A DNA stretch of 64,000 nt. Source: Rhodopseudomonas palustris (lineage in GTDB: Bacteria > Pseudomonadota > Alphaproteobacteria > Rhizobiales > Xanthobacteraceae). Of the stretch, positions 36,017 to 45,952 are shown in pieces. Within the stretch, counting starts at the first letter, position 1; each line of letters starts with the position of its first letter. The notes under the pieces were generated by a model. It searched no databases. It was given only the letters and a program-made list of their open reading frames with translations, and was not told the origin of the DNA. A program made the position numbers and the translations under genes. The DNA lies in contig NZ_CP140155.1 in NCBI RefSeq assembly GCF_034479375.1, positions 3,510,501 to 3,574,500 of the forward strand, written 5' to 3'.

Positions 36017-37135
36017 ATGCAAACGGCCATCCCCTGCCTGTTCATGCGCGGCGGGACCTCACGCGGCCCGTTCTTCAACGCAGCCGATCTGCCCGACGAC
36101 ATCGCCACCCGCGACAAGGTGCTGCTGGCGGTGATGGGATCGCCCGACCGCCGCCAGATCGACGGACTCGGCGGCGCGCATCCTTTGACCAGCAAGGTCG
36201 GCATCGTCTCGAAAGGCTCCAAGCCGGGCGTCGATCTCGACTTCCTGTTCGCGCAATTGCAGCCCGACAAGGACAGTGTCGACACCACGCCGAACTGCGG
36301 CAACATGCTCGCCGCGGTAGTGCCGTTCGCGCTCGAAACCGGACTGGTGCAGCCGCAGGGCGACGCCACGACCCTGCGGGTGCTGACGCTCAACACCGAC
36401 ATGCAATGCGACATCACGGTGCAGACGCCGGCCGGTCACGTCAGCTATGACGGCGACGCGCGGATCGACGGCGCGCCGGGCACTTCGGCGCCGATCAAGA
36501 TCAACTTCCTCGACACCGCGGGCTCTGTGGCGCCATCGCTGCTGCCGACCGGCCAGGTCCGCGACGTCATCGACGGCGTCGAGGTGACCTGCATCGACAA
36601 CGGCATGCCGCTGGTGATGTTCAAGGCCGAGGCCGTCGGCCGAACCGGCTATGAGGGCGTGGCGCAGCTCAACGCCGACACCGACCTCAAGGCGCGGCTG
36701 GAGCGACTGCGGATCGCCTGCGGCCACGCGATGCAGCTCGGCGACGTCACGTCGAAGAACTATCCGAAGATGACGCTGATCGCCGCGCCGCGCGCCGGCG
36801 GCAGCATCACCACCCGCAGCTTCATCCCGCATGTCTGCCACGACGCCATCGGCGTGCTCGCCGCCGTCACCGTCGCCACCGCCTGCGTGCTCGACGGCTC
36901 GGTGACGCAGGGCATCGCGCAGGTGCCGGACGGCGCCGTCAAGCAGATCTCGGTCGAGCATCCGACCGGCGAGTTCTCGGTCGAGATCGAAGTCGATCCG
37001 GCCGATCCGCAGACCGTCACCCGCGCCGCCTTGCTACGCACCGCGCGGCTGTTGATGCGCGGCGACGTGATGGTGCCCGGCTCGGTGTGGGACGGAAAGC
37101 AGACCAGCGACGCGGCGGCGCGGCGGGCGGGATGA
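36017..37135 (+). CDS. galD: 4-oxalomesaconate tautomerase (PrpF family)
   Basis: 372 residues. ATG 36017 follows GGAAGGAAG; upstream in-frame codons are not part of the family. PrpF/diaminopimelate-epimerase-like fold: start QTAIPCLFMRGGTSRGPFF and the NCGNMLAAVVPFALE segment are family hallmarks. Converts the keto and enol/isomeric forms of 4-oxalomesaconate, the same step as GalD of Pseudomonas and LigU of Sphingobium. It heads the catabolic gene series galD-ligJ-ligK-oxidoreductase-ligI-ligA-ligB-ligC. Confidence 0.9.
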   Translation: MQTAIPCLFMRGGTSRGPFFNAADLPDDIATRDKVLLAVMGSPDRRQIDGLGGAHPLTSKVGIVSKGSKPGVDLDFLFAQLQPDKDSVDTTPNCGNMLAAVVPFALETGLVQPQGDATTLRVLTLNTDMQCDITVQTPAGHVSYDGDARIDGAPGTSAPIKINFLDTAGSVAPSLLPTGQVRDVIDGVEVTCIDNGMPLVMFKAEAVGRTGYEGVAQLNADTDLKARLERLRIACGHAMQLGDVTSKNYPKMTLIAAPRAGGSITTRSFIPHVCHDAIGVLAAVTVATACVLDGSVTQGIAQVPDGAVKQISVEHPTGEFSVEIEVDPADPQTVTRAALLRTARLLMRGDVMVPGSVWDGKQTSDAAARRAG

Positions 37136-37206
37136 GACGTCGAATGCAGAGAAGAAATAACATCGAAGCCCGCGCTGTTCGTGCGAGCGACGCCACAAGC
37201 CACGGA

Positions 37207-37280
37207 CGTCATACGCGGGCTTGACCCGCGTATCCATCATCTCGAGAGGATGGATTGCCGGGTCAAGCCCGGCAATGACG
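37207..37280. repeat. Palindromic repeat in the galD-ligJ gap
   Basis: CGTCATACGCGGGCTTGACC and GGTCAAGCCCGGCAATGACG arms, with inner ATCCATC/GATGGAT. It fills most of the 170-bp gap and could form an mRNA hairpin between cistrons. Confidence 0.8.
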
Positions 37281-37305
37281 GCCACAGACTATTCGAGGAC
37301 ACCCG

Positions 37306-38334
37306 ATGATCATCGACATTCACGGCCACTACACCACCGCGCCGAAGGCGCTGGAGGACTGGCGCAACCGCCAGATCGCGGGCATCAAGGACCCGTCGGC
37401 GATGCCGAAAGTGTCCGAGCTGAAGATCAGCGACGACGAACTGCGCGCCTCGATCATCGACAACCAGCTCAAGAAGATGCAGGAGCGCGGCAGCGATCTC
37501 ACGGTGTTCAGCCCGCGCGCCTCGTTCATGGCGCACCACATCGGCGACTTCAACGTGTCGTCGACCTGGGCTTCGATCTGCAACGAACTGTGCCACCGCG
37601 TCGCGCAACTGTTCCCGGACAATTTCATCGGGGCTGCGATGCTGCCGCAGTCGCCGGGCGTCGATCCGAAGACCTGCATCCCCGAACTGGAAAAGTGCGT
37701 CAAAGAGTACGGCTTCGTCGCCATCAATCTCAATCCCGATCCGTCCGGCGGACACTGGACCTCGCCGCCGCTCAGCGACCGGCAGTGGTACCCGATCTAC
37801 GAGAAGATGGTCGAGCTGGAGATACCGGCGATGATCCACGTCTCGACCAGCTGCAACGCCTGCTTCCACACCACCGGCGCGCATTATCTCAACGCCGACA
37901 CCACCGCCTTCATGCAGTGCCTGACCTCGGACCTGTTCAAGGATTTCCCGACGCTGAAATTCGTCATCCCGCATGGCGGCGGCGCGGTGCCGTATCACTG
38001 GGGCCGCTTCCGTGGCCTTGCGCAGGAACTGAAGAAGCCGCTGCTGAAGGATCATCTCCTCAACAACATCTTCTTCGACACCTGCGTGTATCACCAGCCC
38101 GGCATCGATCTCTTGACCAAGGTGATTCCGGTCGACAACGTGCTGTTCGCCTCGGAGATGATCGGCGCGGTGCGCGGCATCGATCCGGAGACCGGCTTCT
38201 ACTACGACGACACCAAGCGCTACATCGAGGCGTCGACGATCCTGACGCCGGCCGAGAAGCTGCAGATTTACGAGGGCAATGCGCGGCGGGTGTATCCCCG
38301 GATGGATGCGGCGCTGAAAGCGAAGGGCCAATAA
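37306..38334 (+). CDS. ligJ: 4-oxalomesaconate hydratase
   Basis: 342 residues, the length of LigJ. An amidohydrolase-superfamily TIM barrel starting [14 protein letters not shown] with the metal-type HxH at His6/His8, later [34 protein letters not shown] and [16 protein letters not shown]. LigJ adds water to the enol form of 4-oxalomesaconate to give 4-carboxy-4-hydroxy-2-oxoadipate, the substrate of the next gene, which begins 1 base after its stop. Confidence 0.93.
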   Translation: MIIDIHGHYTTAPKALEDWRNRQIAGIKDPSAMPKVSELKISDDELRASIIDNQLKKMQERGSDLTVFSPRASFMAHHIGDFNVSSTWASICNELCHRVAQLFPDNFIGAAMLPQSPGVDPKTCIPELEKCVKEYGFVAINLNPDPSGGHWTSPPLSDRQWYPIYEKMVELEIPAMIHVSTSCNACFHTTGAHYLNADTTAFMQCLTSDLFKDFPTLKFVIPHGGGAVPYHWGRFRGLAQELKKPLLKDHLLNNIFFDTCVYHQPGIDLLTKVIPVDNVLFASEMIGAVRGIDPETGFYYDDTKRYIEASTILTPAEKLQIYEGNARRVYPRMDAALKAKGQ

Positions 38335-38335
38335 C

Positions 38336-39031
38336 ATGACCGTGCGGATGAACGATCTCGGCATCGTCAAGCGCAACATCACCCGCGCCGACAAGGCGGC
38401 GGTGGAGCAACTGTCGCGCTTCGGCGTCGCCACCGTGCACGAGGCGATGGGCCGCGTCGGCCTGATGCAGCCCTATATGCGGCCGATCTATCCCGGCGCC
38501 CACATCTGCGGCACCGCCGTCACCGTGCTGCTGCAGCCTGGCGACAACTGGATGATGCATGTCGCGGCCGAGCAGCTTCAGCCCGGCGACATCGTCGTGG
38601 CGGCCTGCACCGCCGACAACACCGACGGCTTCTTCGGCGATCTGCTGGCGACGAGCTTCCGCGCACGCGGCGCGCTCGGCCTGATCATCGACGCCGGCGT
38701 GCGCGACGTCCGCGATCTGACGCAGATGCAGTTCCCGGTGTTCTCCAAGGCGATCCACGCCAAGGGCACGGTGAAGGCGACGCTCGGCTCGGTCAACATT
38801 CCGGTGGTGTGCGCCGGAGCCTATGTGGTGCCCGGCGACGTGGTGATCGCCGATGACGACGGCGTCGTCGTCGTGCCGGCCGCAGTCGCGCAGCAGGTCG
38901 CCGATGCGGCGGCGGCACGCGAGGCCAACGAGGCCGACAAGCGCGCCAAGCTCGCGAGCGGCGTGCTCGGCCTCGACATGTACAAGATGCGCGAGCCGCT
39001 GGAAAAAGCCGGACTGAAGTATATCGACTGA
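38336..39031 (+). CDS. ligK: 4-carboxy-4-hydroxy-2-oxoadipate aldolase/oxaloacetate decarboxylase
   Basis: 231 residues (HMG/CHA aldolase, RraA-like fold; also called galC). The active-site region has [19 protein letters not shown] followed by GVRDV, containing the Arg-Asp pair used for substrate and metal binding. Cleaves the C-C bond to pyruvate and oxaloacetate and decarboxylates oxaloacetate, the last reaction of the pathway. Its TGA overlaps the next ATG by one base. Confidence 0.93.
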   Translation: MTVRMNDLGIVKRNITRADKAAVEQLSRFGVATVHEAMGRVGLMQPYMRPIYPGAHICGTAVTVLLQPGDNWMMHVAAEQLQPGDIVVAACTADNTDGFFGDLLATSFRARGALGLIIDAGVRDVRDLTQMQFPVFSKAIHAKGTVKATLGSVNIPVVCAGAYVVPGDVVIADDDGVVVVPAAVAQQVADAAAAREANEADKRAKLASGVLGLDMYKMREPLEKAGLKYID

Positions 39032-39960
39032 TGAGCAGCGATCCCAAACAGGCGCGCATCGGACTGGTCGGCTATGGCGAGGTTGGCAAAATCCTCGCCG
39101 AGGATCTGCGCGCGCAGGGCGTCGAGGTTACGGCCTATGACGTCAAGCTCGGCGACGACCGCGCGCCGCCGCTGCGCGACCACGCCGCCGCGCATGGCGT
39201 GACGCTGGCGGCCTCACATGCCGATCTCGCCGGGCGCTGTGACCTGATCATTTCGGCGGTGACGGCGAGCCAGACCGTGGCGGTGGCCGAAGCCTGTGCG
39301 GGCGCGCTCAACCAGGGCTCGTGGTTTCTCGATTTCAACTCGGCCTCGCCCGGCGCCAAGCAGCGCGCCGCCGCGCTGATCGAGAGCGCTCATGGCCGCT
39401 ACGTCGAAGGCGCGGTGATGACCTCGGTGCCGCCCTATCGGATCAAGGTGCCGCTGCTGCTCGGCGGACCGCACGCCGCCGAACTCGCGCCGCTGATCAA
39501 TGCGCTCGGCTTCGACGCCAAGCCGGCGAGCGACACGCTCGGCGTCGCGTCGGCGACCAAGATGTGCCGCAGCATCATGATCAAGGGGCTGGAGGCGATG
39601 GTGATCGAGAGCTTCACCACCGCCCGCGCCTACGGCGTCGAAGATTCGGTGATCGCCTCGCTGCAGGAGACGTTTCCGTCGATCGATTGGGAGAAGCAGG
39701 GCGCTTACTTCTTTCAGCGCGTGATCGAACACGGCCGCCGCCGCGCCGAGGAAGTGCGCGAAGTCGCCGAGACCGTGCGCGACGCCGGGCTGACGCCGTG
39801 GTCGGCGCAAGGCACCGCCGAGCGGCAGGCGTGGGTAGCGGATCTCGCGGATGTGGGACTGTTCGGCGAGCGCGGCAGCAAGGAGTTTGCGCGGAGCCCG
39901 GACTGGCGCGTCGAGGCGGATCGGATTCTGGCGAAGGTGAAGGACGAGACGAAGACCTAG
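39031..39960 (+). CDS. NAD(P)-binding oxidoreductase (6PGDH/HIBADH-like, DUF1932 type)
   Basis: 309 residues, translationally coupled to ligK (ATG overlaps its stop). An N-terminal Rossmann domain (IGLVGYGEVGKILAEDL) and a C-terminal helical domain of the DUF1932 type (ATKMCRSIMIKGLEAMVIES) identify a beta-hydroxyacid-dehydrogenase relative. It is not a step of the classical protocatechuate 4,5-pathway. Its position inside the operon suggests it reduces or oxidises a related hydroxy/keto acid, perhaps a side product; the reaction is unknown. Confidence 0.82.
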   Translation: MSSDPKQARIGLVGYGEVGKILAEDLRAQGVEVTAYDVKLGDDRAPPLRDHAAAHGVTLAASHADLAGRCDLIISAVTASQTVAVAEACAGALNQGSWFLDFNSASPGAKQRAAALIESAHGRYVEGAVMTSVPPYRIKVPLLLGGPHAAELAPLINALGFDAKPASDTLGVASATKMCRSIMIKGLEAMVIESFTTARAYGVEDSVIASLQETFPSIDWEKQGAYFFQRVIEHGRRRAEEVREVAETVRDAGLTPWSAQGTAERQAWVADLADVGLFGERGSKEFARSPDWRVEADRILAKVKDETKT

Positions 39961-39992
39961 CGTCGACGAGATTTGACCGCAGCGCTGGTTAG

Positions 39993-40112
39993 CTCCCCTC
40001 CCCCTTGCGGGGAGGGTCGGCCGAGCGAAGCGGAGGCCGGGGCGGGGGTGCCGTGAGCACTGCGCCCGTGGCACCCCCACCCCCGACCCCTCCCCGCAAG
40101 GGGGAGGGGAGA
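39993..40112. repeat. Palindromic repeat, 'CTCCCCTCCCCCTTGCGGGGAGGG' family
   Basis: Arms CTCCCCTCCCCCTTGCGG and its complement at 40095-40112, with inner GGGGGTGCC/GGCACCCCC. It fills the gap between the oxidoreductase and ligI. A related architecture is at 46956-47082. Confidence 0.85.
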
Positions 40113-40161
40113 AGAAGCCCGGAGCGAACCACGCGCTGACTTCAGACAGCGCCTACTTAAA

Positions 40162-41088
40162 ATGAGTGACGGTATGACCTTCGAAAAGACCCCCGGCTGG
40201 CTGGACTGGTACCAAGGCCCGTCGAAGCCGCGCTTCAAAGTCCCGGCGGGCGCCGTCGATGCGCATTGCCATGTGTTCGGGCCGGGCGATGAATTCCCGT
40301 TCGCGCCGGAGCGCAAATACACGCCGTGCGATGCCTCCAAGCAGCAGCTCACCGCGCTGCGCGACCATCTCGGCTTTGGCCGCAATGTCGTGGTGCAGGC
40401 GACCTGCCACGGCGCCGACAATCGCGCGATGATCGATGCGCTGGTGCATTCGAACGGCAAGGCGCGCGGCGTCGCCACGGTGCGGCGCAGCGTCACCGAC
40501 GCCGAGCTGCAGGCGATGCACGATTCCGGCGTGCGCGGGGTGCGCTTCAACTTCGTCAAGCGGCTGGTCGACTTCACCCCGAAGGACGAGTTGGTCGAGA
40601 TCGCCGAGCGCATCAAGGCGCTCGGCTGGCACGTGGTGATCTATTTCGAAGCGGTCGACCTGCCCGAGCTGTGGGACTTCTTCACCGCGCTGCCGACCAC
40701 CGTGGTGGTCGACCATATGGGCCGGCCGGACGTCACCAAGCCGCTGGACGGTCCGGAATTCGAGCTGTTCGTCAAATTCATGCGCGAGCACGACAACGTC
40801 TGGTCGAAGGTGAGCTGCCCGGAGCGGCTGTCGGTGAGCGGCCCGCCGGCGCTCGGCGGCGAGCAGAATGCGTACCGCGACGTGGTGCCGTTCGCCCGCC
40901 GCATCGTCGAGACCTTCCCGGACCGCGTGCTGTGGGGAACCGACTGGCCGCACCCGAACCTGAAGGACCACATGCCCGACGACGGCCTCTTGGTCGATTT
41001 CATCCCGCACATCGCGACCACGCCGGAACTTCAGCGCAAACTACTGGTCGATAACCCGATGCGGCTATATTGGCCGGAGGAGAAGTAA
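40162..41088 (+). CDS. ligI: 2-pyrone-4,6-dicarboxylate hydrolase
   Basis: 308 residues; an ATG four codons on (40174) is an equally possible start. Amidohydrolase superfamily: SKPRF...GAVDAHCHVFGPGDEF (His35, His37) and DRVLWGTDWPHPN near the C-terminus. LigI hydrolyses the lactone of 2-pyrone-4,6-dicarboxylate to 4-oxalomesaconate; characterised homologues need no divalent metal. Its presence with ligC shows the full PDC route. Confidence 0.95.
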   Translation: MSDGMTFEKTPGWLDWYQGPSKPRFKVPAGAVDAHCHVFGPGDEFPFAPERKYTPCDASKQQLTALRDHLGFGRNVVVQATCHGADNRAMIDALVHSNGKARGVATVRRSVTDAELQAMHDSGVRGVRFNFVKRLVDFTPKDELVEIAERIKALGWHVVIYFEAVDLPELWDFFTALPTTVVVDHMGRPDVTKPLDGPEFELFVKFMREHDNVWSKVSCPERLSVSGPPALGGEQNAYRDVVPFARRIVETFPDRVLWGTDWPHPNLKDHMPDDGLLVDFIPHIATTPELQRKLLVDNPMRLYWPEEK

Positions 41089-41093
41089 CTCAC

Positions 41094-41182
41094 CGTCATG
41101 CCCGGGCTTGTCCCGGGCATCCACGAAGGCAGACGATCCGCAGCAAAGACGTGGATGGCCGGGACAAGCCCGGCCATGACGG
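41094..41182. repeat. Palindromic repeat in the ligI-ligA gap
   Basis: CGTCATGCCCGGGCTTGTCC and GGACAAGCCCGGCCATGACG arms with inner CATCCACG/CGTGGATG. It begins 6 bp after the ligI stop and leaves room only for the ligA ribosome site. Same family as 12839-12927. Confidence 0.85.
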
Positions 41183-41191
41183 GAATAATAA

Positions 41192-42460
<1,269 letters not shown>

Positions 42461-42461
42461 T

Positions 42462-43421
42462 ATGGCCAAAGCGATCAAGGTCGCGCTCGCGGGTGCGGGC
42501 GCGTTCGGCATCAAACATCTCGACGGCATCAAGAACATCGACGGCGTCGAGGTGGTGTCGCTGGTCGGACGACGGCTCGAGCCGACCAAGGAGGTCGCCG
42601 ACAAATACGGCATCGCGCACGTTTCGACAGACCTCGCCGACGCGCTGGCGATCAAGGAGGTCGATGCGGTCATTCTCTGCACGCCGACCCAGATGCATGC
42701 CGAACAAGGCATCGCCTGCATGAAGGCCGGCAAGCACGTGCAGATCGAGATTCCGCTGGCGGATTCGCTGGCCGACGCGCAGGCGGTGGTCGACCTGCAG
42801 AAGTCGAGCGGACTGGTGGCGATGTGCGGCCACACTCGCCGCTTCAACCCGAGCCATCAATACGTCCACAACAAGATCAAGGCCGGCGAGCTGAACATCC
42901 AGCAGATGGACGTGCAGACCTACTTCTTCCGCCGCACCAACATGAACGCGCTCGGCCAGCCGCGCAGCTGGACCGACCATCTGCTTTGGCACCACGCCGC
43001 CCACACCGTCGATTTGTTCGCCTATCAGGCGGGCTCGCCGATCGTGAAGGCCAACGCGATGCAGGGCCCGATCAACCCGTCGCTCGGCATCGCCATGGAC
43101 ATGTCGATCCAGCTCAAGGCGGAAAACGGCGCGATCTGCACGCTGTCGCTGTCGTTCAACAATGACGGCCCGCTCGGCACCTTCTTCCGCTACATCGGCG
43201 ACACCGGCACCTACATCGCCCGCTACGACGATCTGGTGAACGGCAAGGAGGAGAAGATCGACGTCTCCAAGGTCGACGTCTCGATGAACGGCATCGAGCT
43301 GCAGGACCGCGAATTCTTCGCCGCGATCCGCGAAGGCCGCGAGCCGAACGCCAGCGTCGCCCAGGTGCTGCCGTGCTACCAGGTGCTGCACGACCTCGAC
43401 CGGCAGCTCGCGCAGGGCTGA
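42462..43421 (+). CDS. ligC: 4-carboxy-2-hydroxymuconate-6-semialdehyde dehydrogenase
   Basis: 319 residues, 1 base after the ligB stop. A Gfo/Idh/MocA-type Rossmann domain (VALAGAGAFGIKHLDGI) plus substrate domain (GHTRRFNPSHQYV, SWTDHLLWHHAAHTVD). Oxidises the cyclic hemiacetal of the ring-cleavage product with NADP to 2-pyrone-4,6-dicarboxylate. Last gene of the lig series; a palindromic repeat follows 20 bp later. Confidence 0.95.
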   Translation: MAKAIKVALAGAGAFGIKHLDGIKNIDGVEVVSLVGRRLEPTKEVADKYGIAHVSTDLADALAIKEVDAVILCTPTQMHAEQGIACMKAGKHVQIEIPLADSLADAQAVVDLQKSSGLVAMCGHTRRFNPSHQYVHNKIKAGELNIQQMDVQTYFFRRTNMNALGQPRSWTDHLLWHHAAHTVDLFAYQAGSPIVKANAMQGPINPSLGIAMDMSIQLKAENGAICTLSLSFNNDGPLGTFFRYIGDTGTYIARYDDLVNGKEEKIDVSKVDVSMNGIELQDREFFAAIREGREPNASVAQVLPCYQVLHDLDRQLAQG

Positions 43422-43441
43422 GCCGCTCGTCATTGAACGAT

Positions 43442-43468
43442 CGTCATGCCCGGCCGCCGGGCATGACG
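43442..43468. repeat. Short palindromic repeat after ligC
   Basis: CGTCATGCCCGG and CCGGGCATGACG form a near-perfect hairpin with a minimal loop, probably the operon's 3' hairpin. It is the core of the 12839/41094 family without the inner arms. Confidence 0.75.
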
Positions 43469-43614
43469 GCTCAGTATCTCGGAACTGCCCGACGGCTGTG
43501 ACGATGATCACCAACGGCCGGAACCTTGTGTTTCGTTCGAGGAACCTTACGTATCAGACGCGGGTTGTCCCGCGCCGGCCGATACAAGTCCGGCCGCCTG
43601 TCGGAGGTTCCGAG

Positions 43615-44004
43615 ATGTTGAAGCAGAGAGTTTTGCGACGCGCCGGCGTCCGAGCCGTCGTGATCGCGATGGTCGCGGCGCTGGCGCTGCCCGCCTTCGA
43701 GCCGACCGCGGCCGTCGCGGCGCCGAAGCCCGCGGGCGTCACCACCCAGCATGAGATGACCGATGTCAGCGCCGCCAGGAAGCGCCGCCACGTCCGGCGC
43801 GGCGGCGGCAACAATGCCGCGGCGGCCGCGGCCTTCGTCGGGATCATCGGCACCATCGGCGCGATCGCCGCCAGTCAGGCCCGCCGCGATTACTACGAGA
43901 GCCATTATTACGGCCCGCGCCCCTATGGCTATTACGGCGGTCCGGGCTATATCGGCGGCCACCCGGGCTACGGCTACGGGAACGGCTATTATTACGGCTA
44001 TTGA
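43615..44004 (+). CDS. Small secreted Gly/Tyr-rich protein
   Basis: 129 residues from ATG 43615 (GGAGG 7 bases upstream). Signal peptide to about residue 36 (ending ...AVAAPKP). A basic patch KRRHVRRGGG precedes a short hydrophobic Gly/Ala segment (AFVGIIGTIGAIAASQA) that may be a membrane helix, and the last 40 residues are Tyr/Gly/Pro repeats (YGYYGGPGYIGGHPGYGY). The composition is of surface or structural small proteins common in Rhizobiales. Function unknown. Confidence 0.65.
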   Translation: MLKQRVLRRAGVRAVVIAMVAALALPAFEPTAAVAAPKPAGVTTQHEMTDVSAARKRRHVRRGGGNNAAAAAAFVGIIGTIGAIAASQARRDYYESHYYGPRPYGYYGGPGYIGGHPGYGYGNGYYYGY

Positions 44005-44112
44005 CCGGTCGTGATCCTCCATGTCGAGGCAGCGCCAGCGGCGCGGCCATTTGCCTCTGCACTGGGAGGCCGGTTTTACGCAACCGACATCGATTGGCGT
44101 TAGGCTGGCTAA

Positions 44113-44514
44113 ATGGCTGATTCGGTTGAGCGGCTCTATCAGGCGGTGCTCGCGGCCCGGGATCTCGATCCCGCGACGTCGCGCACCGCGCGGCTGTTCC
44201 GCGGCGGCTCCGGCAAAATGGCCAAGAAGCTCGCGGAAGAAGCGATCGAGGTCGTCATTGACGCCATCAATGGCGACCGGGAGGCGGTGATCCGCGAAAG
44301 TGCCGATCTCATCTATAATCTCACCGTGCTGTGGGCCTCCGCCGGGGTTCGCCCGGACGACGTCTGGGCGGAGATGAGCCGGCGCGAAGCCCTGTTCGGG
44401 ATCGCCGAGAAGCTTCCCAAATCCGCACTGAAACTCCCCGAACCGGTGGCGCCGCACCCGGCACGGCGGCCTTTCACCCCGCTCGAAGCCAGCGCGGCAC
44501 GCAAGCGGCGCTGA
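44113..44514 (+). CDS. Phosphoribosyl-ATP pyrophosphatase-like (HisE/MazG fold)
   Basis: 133 residues. An all-alpha NTP pyrophosphohydrolase: KMAKKLAEEAIEVVIDAI followed by RESADLIYNLTVLWASAG gives the E-x-x-E and E-x-x-D metal-binding pattern. HisE hydrolyses phosphoribosyl-ATP in histidine synthesis. No other his genes are near, so this may be a second, stand-alone copy or a housecleaning MazG-type enzyme. The C-terminal 35 residues are Pro/Arg-rich and extend past the domain. Confidence 0.78.
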   Translation: MADSVERLYQAVLAARDLDPATSRTARLFRGGSGKMAKKLAEEAIEVVIDAINGDREAVIRESADLIYNLTVLWASAGVRPDDVWAEMSRREALFGIAEKLPKSALKLPEPVAPHPARRPFTPLEASAARKRR

Positions 44515-44587
44515 TTGTCGTTCGGGCGCCGGGCGCCGTCATAACTGCGGAATGGACAAATCCGTCCCGGGATGGTTGATCGCGGCC

Positions 44588-45169
44588 ATGCTGAGACGAA
44601 TCTACGACTGGTGCATCGACGCCGCCCACAAGCCCTACGCCCTCTGGATCCTGGCGATGGTGTCTTTCGCGGAGAGTTCGTTCTTCCCGATCCCGCCGGA
44701 TGTGATGCTGATTCCGATGTCGCTGGCGCGGCCGGAGCGGGCGTGGTTCTACGCGGCGCTGTGCACCGTCACCTCGGTCCTCGGCGGCGTGGTCGGCTAC
44801 GCCATCGGCGCGCTGCTCTACGACTCGGTCGGCCACTGGCTGATCCAGCTCTACGGCTATGCCGACAAGGTCGAGACCTTTCGCGCCGGCTATGCCGAAT
44901 GGGGCGCCTGGATCATCCTGCTGAAGGGCCTCACCCCGATCCCCTACAAGCTCGTCACCATCACTTCGGGCTTCGCCGGTTACGACATCTGGCTGTTCAT
45001 CCTGTTCTCGATCATCGCCCGCGGCGGCCGCTTCTTCGTGGTCGCGATCGTGCTCAATCGCTATGGCGTTGTGATCCGGGAGCAGATCGAGAAGCGGCTG
45101 ACAATGTGGGTGACGATCGGAGCCGTCGTGCTGGTGCTCGGCTTCGTCGTCGCGATCAAGCTGGTCTAG
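44588..45169 (+). CDS. YqaA/VTT (DedA-like) membrane protein
   Basis: 193 residues if started at ATG 44588, which gives the family's usual MLRRIYDW start; ATG 44552 is also possible. Multi-spanning with the VTT-domain pattern: AESSFFPIPPDVMLIPMSLA, TSVLGGVVGYAIGALLYD, LLKGLTPIPYKLVTITSGFA, IARGGRFFVVAIVLNRYG. Family members are inner-membrane lipid scramblase or transporter proteins. It follows the HisE-like gene on the same strand. Confidence 0.85.
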   Translation: MLRRIYDWCIDAAHKPYALWILAMVSFAESSFFPIPPDVMLIPMSLARPERAWFYAALCTVTSVLGGVVGYAIGALLYDSVGHWLIQLYGYADKVETFRAGYAEWGAWIILLKGLTPIPYKLVTITSGFAGYDIWLFILFSIIARGGRFFVVAIVLNRYGVVIREQIEKRLTMWVTIGAVVLVLGFVVAIKLV

Positions 45170-45225
45170 CCGGGCAGGATGTGAAGCGACTTCTCCCTGT
45201 CGACACAACGGCGTAGGCTCACGCC

Positions 45226-45819
45226 ATGCCTGCTTCGATCCGACCGCTGTTCCGGCGACGAGCGTCGCGTCTGGTCGCCTTGGCGATCACGGCGCTCGCC
45301 GCGACCGGGCCGGCCGGCGCGCAGCAGCCGCGGCCTCCCGAAGCGCCCGCGCCGCGCGAGAATCCCGGCCTCGTCAATGAAATCGGCAAGCTGCTGAAGG
45401 ACCCGTCGCTGCTGCTGCCGGATTTCGCGAAGCCGGACAGCGGCAAGACCGACACGCCGGTCCCCGACGCGCCGCCGGCGCCGCAGCCGACTGCCGATCC
45501 GCCGCCGGTGTCTCCGCCGCAGCGGCAACCCGCCGTCCCGGCCACGCCCGCACCATCGCCGCCCGCCTCGCCGCCCGCCTCGCCGACGATCCCGGCGATG
45601 ATCAACGGCCGCCAGGTCTGCCCGGCCTCGGCCAACGGCGCGCCCGATTGCGCCGCGGGCGCCGCCATCCTGTGCCGGAGCAAGGGCTATCAGGACGGCC
45701 GCAGCCTCGCGGTCGACGCCACCGAGAAATGCTCGGCCAAGCTGCTGATCCCCGGCCGCGCCCGCCAGCCCGGCGACTGCCGCACCGAAAATTTCGTCAC
45801 ACGGGCGTGGTGCCAGTAA
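45226..45819 (+). CDS. Secreted Pro-rich protein with C-terminal Cys domain, unknown function
   Basis: 197 residues. Signal peptide to about residue 32 (ends GPAGAQQ). Residues about 75-120 are a Pro/Ala/Ser linker, and the C-terminal 75 residues carry six cysteines (QVCPAS, PDCAAG, ILCRSK, KCSAK, GDCRTEN, AWCQ), likely disulfide-bonded in the periplasm. No known domain recognised. Confidence 0.65.
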   Translation: MPASIRPLFRRRASRLVALAITALAATGPAGAQQPRPPEAPAPRENPGLVNEIGKLLKDPSLLLPDFAKPDSGKTDTPVPDAPPAPQPTADPPPVSPPQRQPAVPATPAPSPPASPPASPTIPAMINGRQVCPASANGAPDCAAGAAILCRSKGYQDGRSLAVDATEKCSAKLLIPGRARQPGDCRTENFVTRAWCQ

Positions 45820-45952
45820 CGCAGCGGGATTTTCGCGCGCTTGCGTCGAAACGCTGCATTTTTCCGCATCGATGCCTTGCGGGCCGGTTCCTCAATTGCT
45901 TTTGTGTCGCCGCGGTTTGCACCGCCAAACACAACAAAAGGAGACACCCGGA

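Noticed and set aside
36059..36961. Antisense open frame within galD
   Set aside because: Composition and lack of motifs mark it as a shadow; galD is supported by family motifs.
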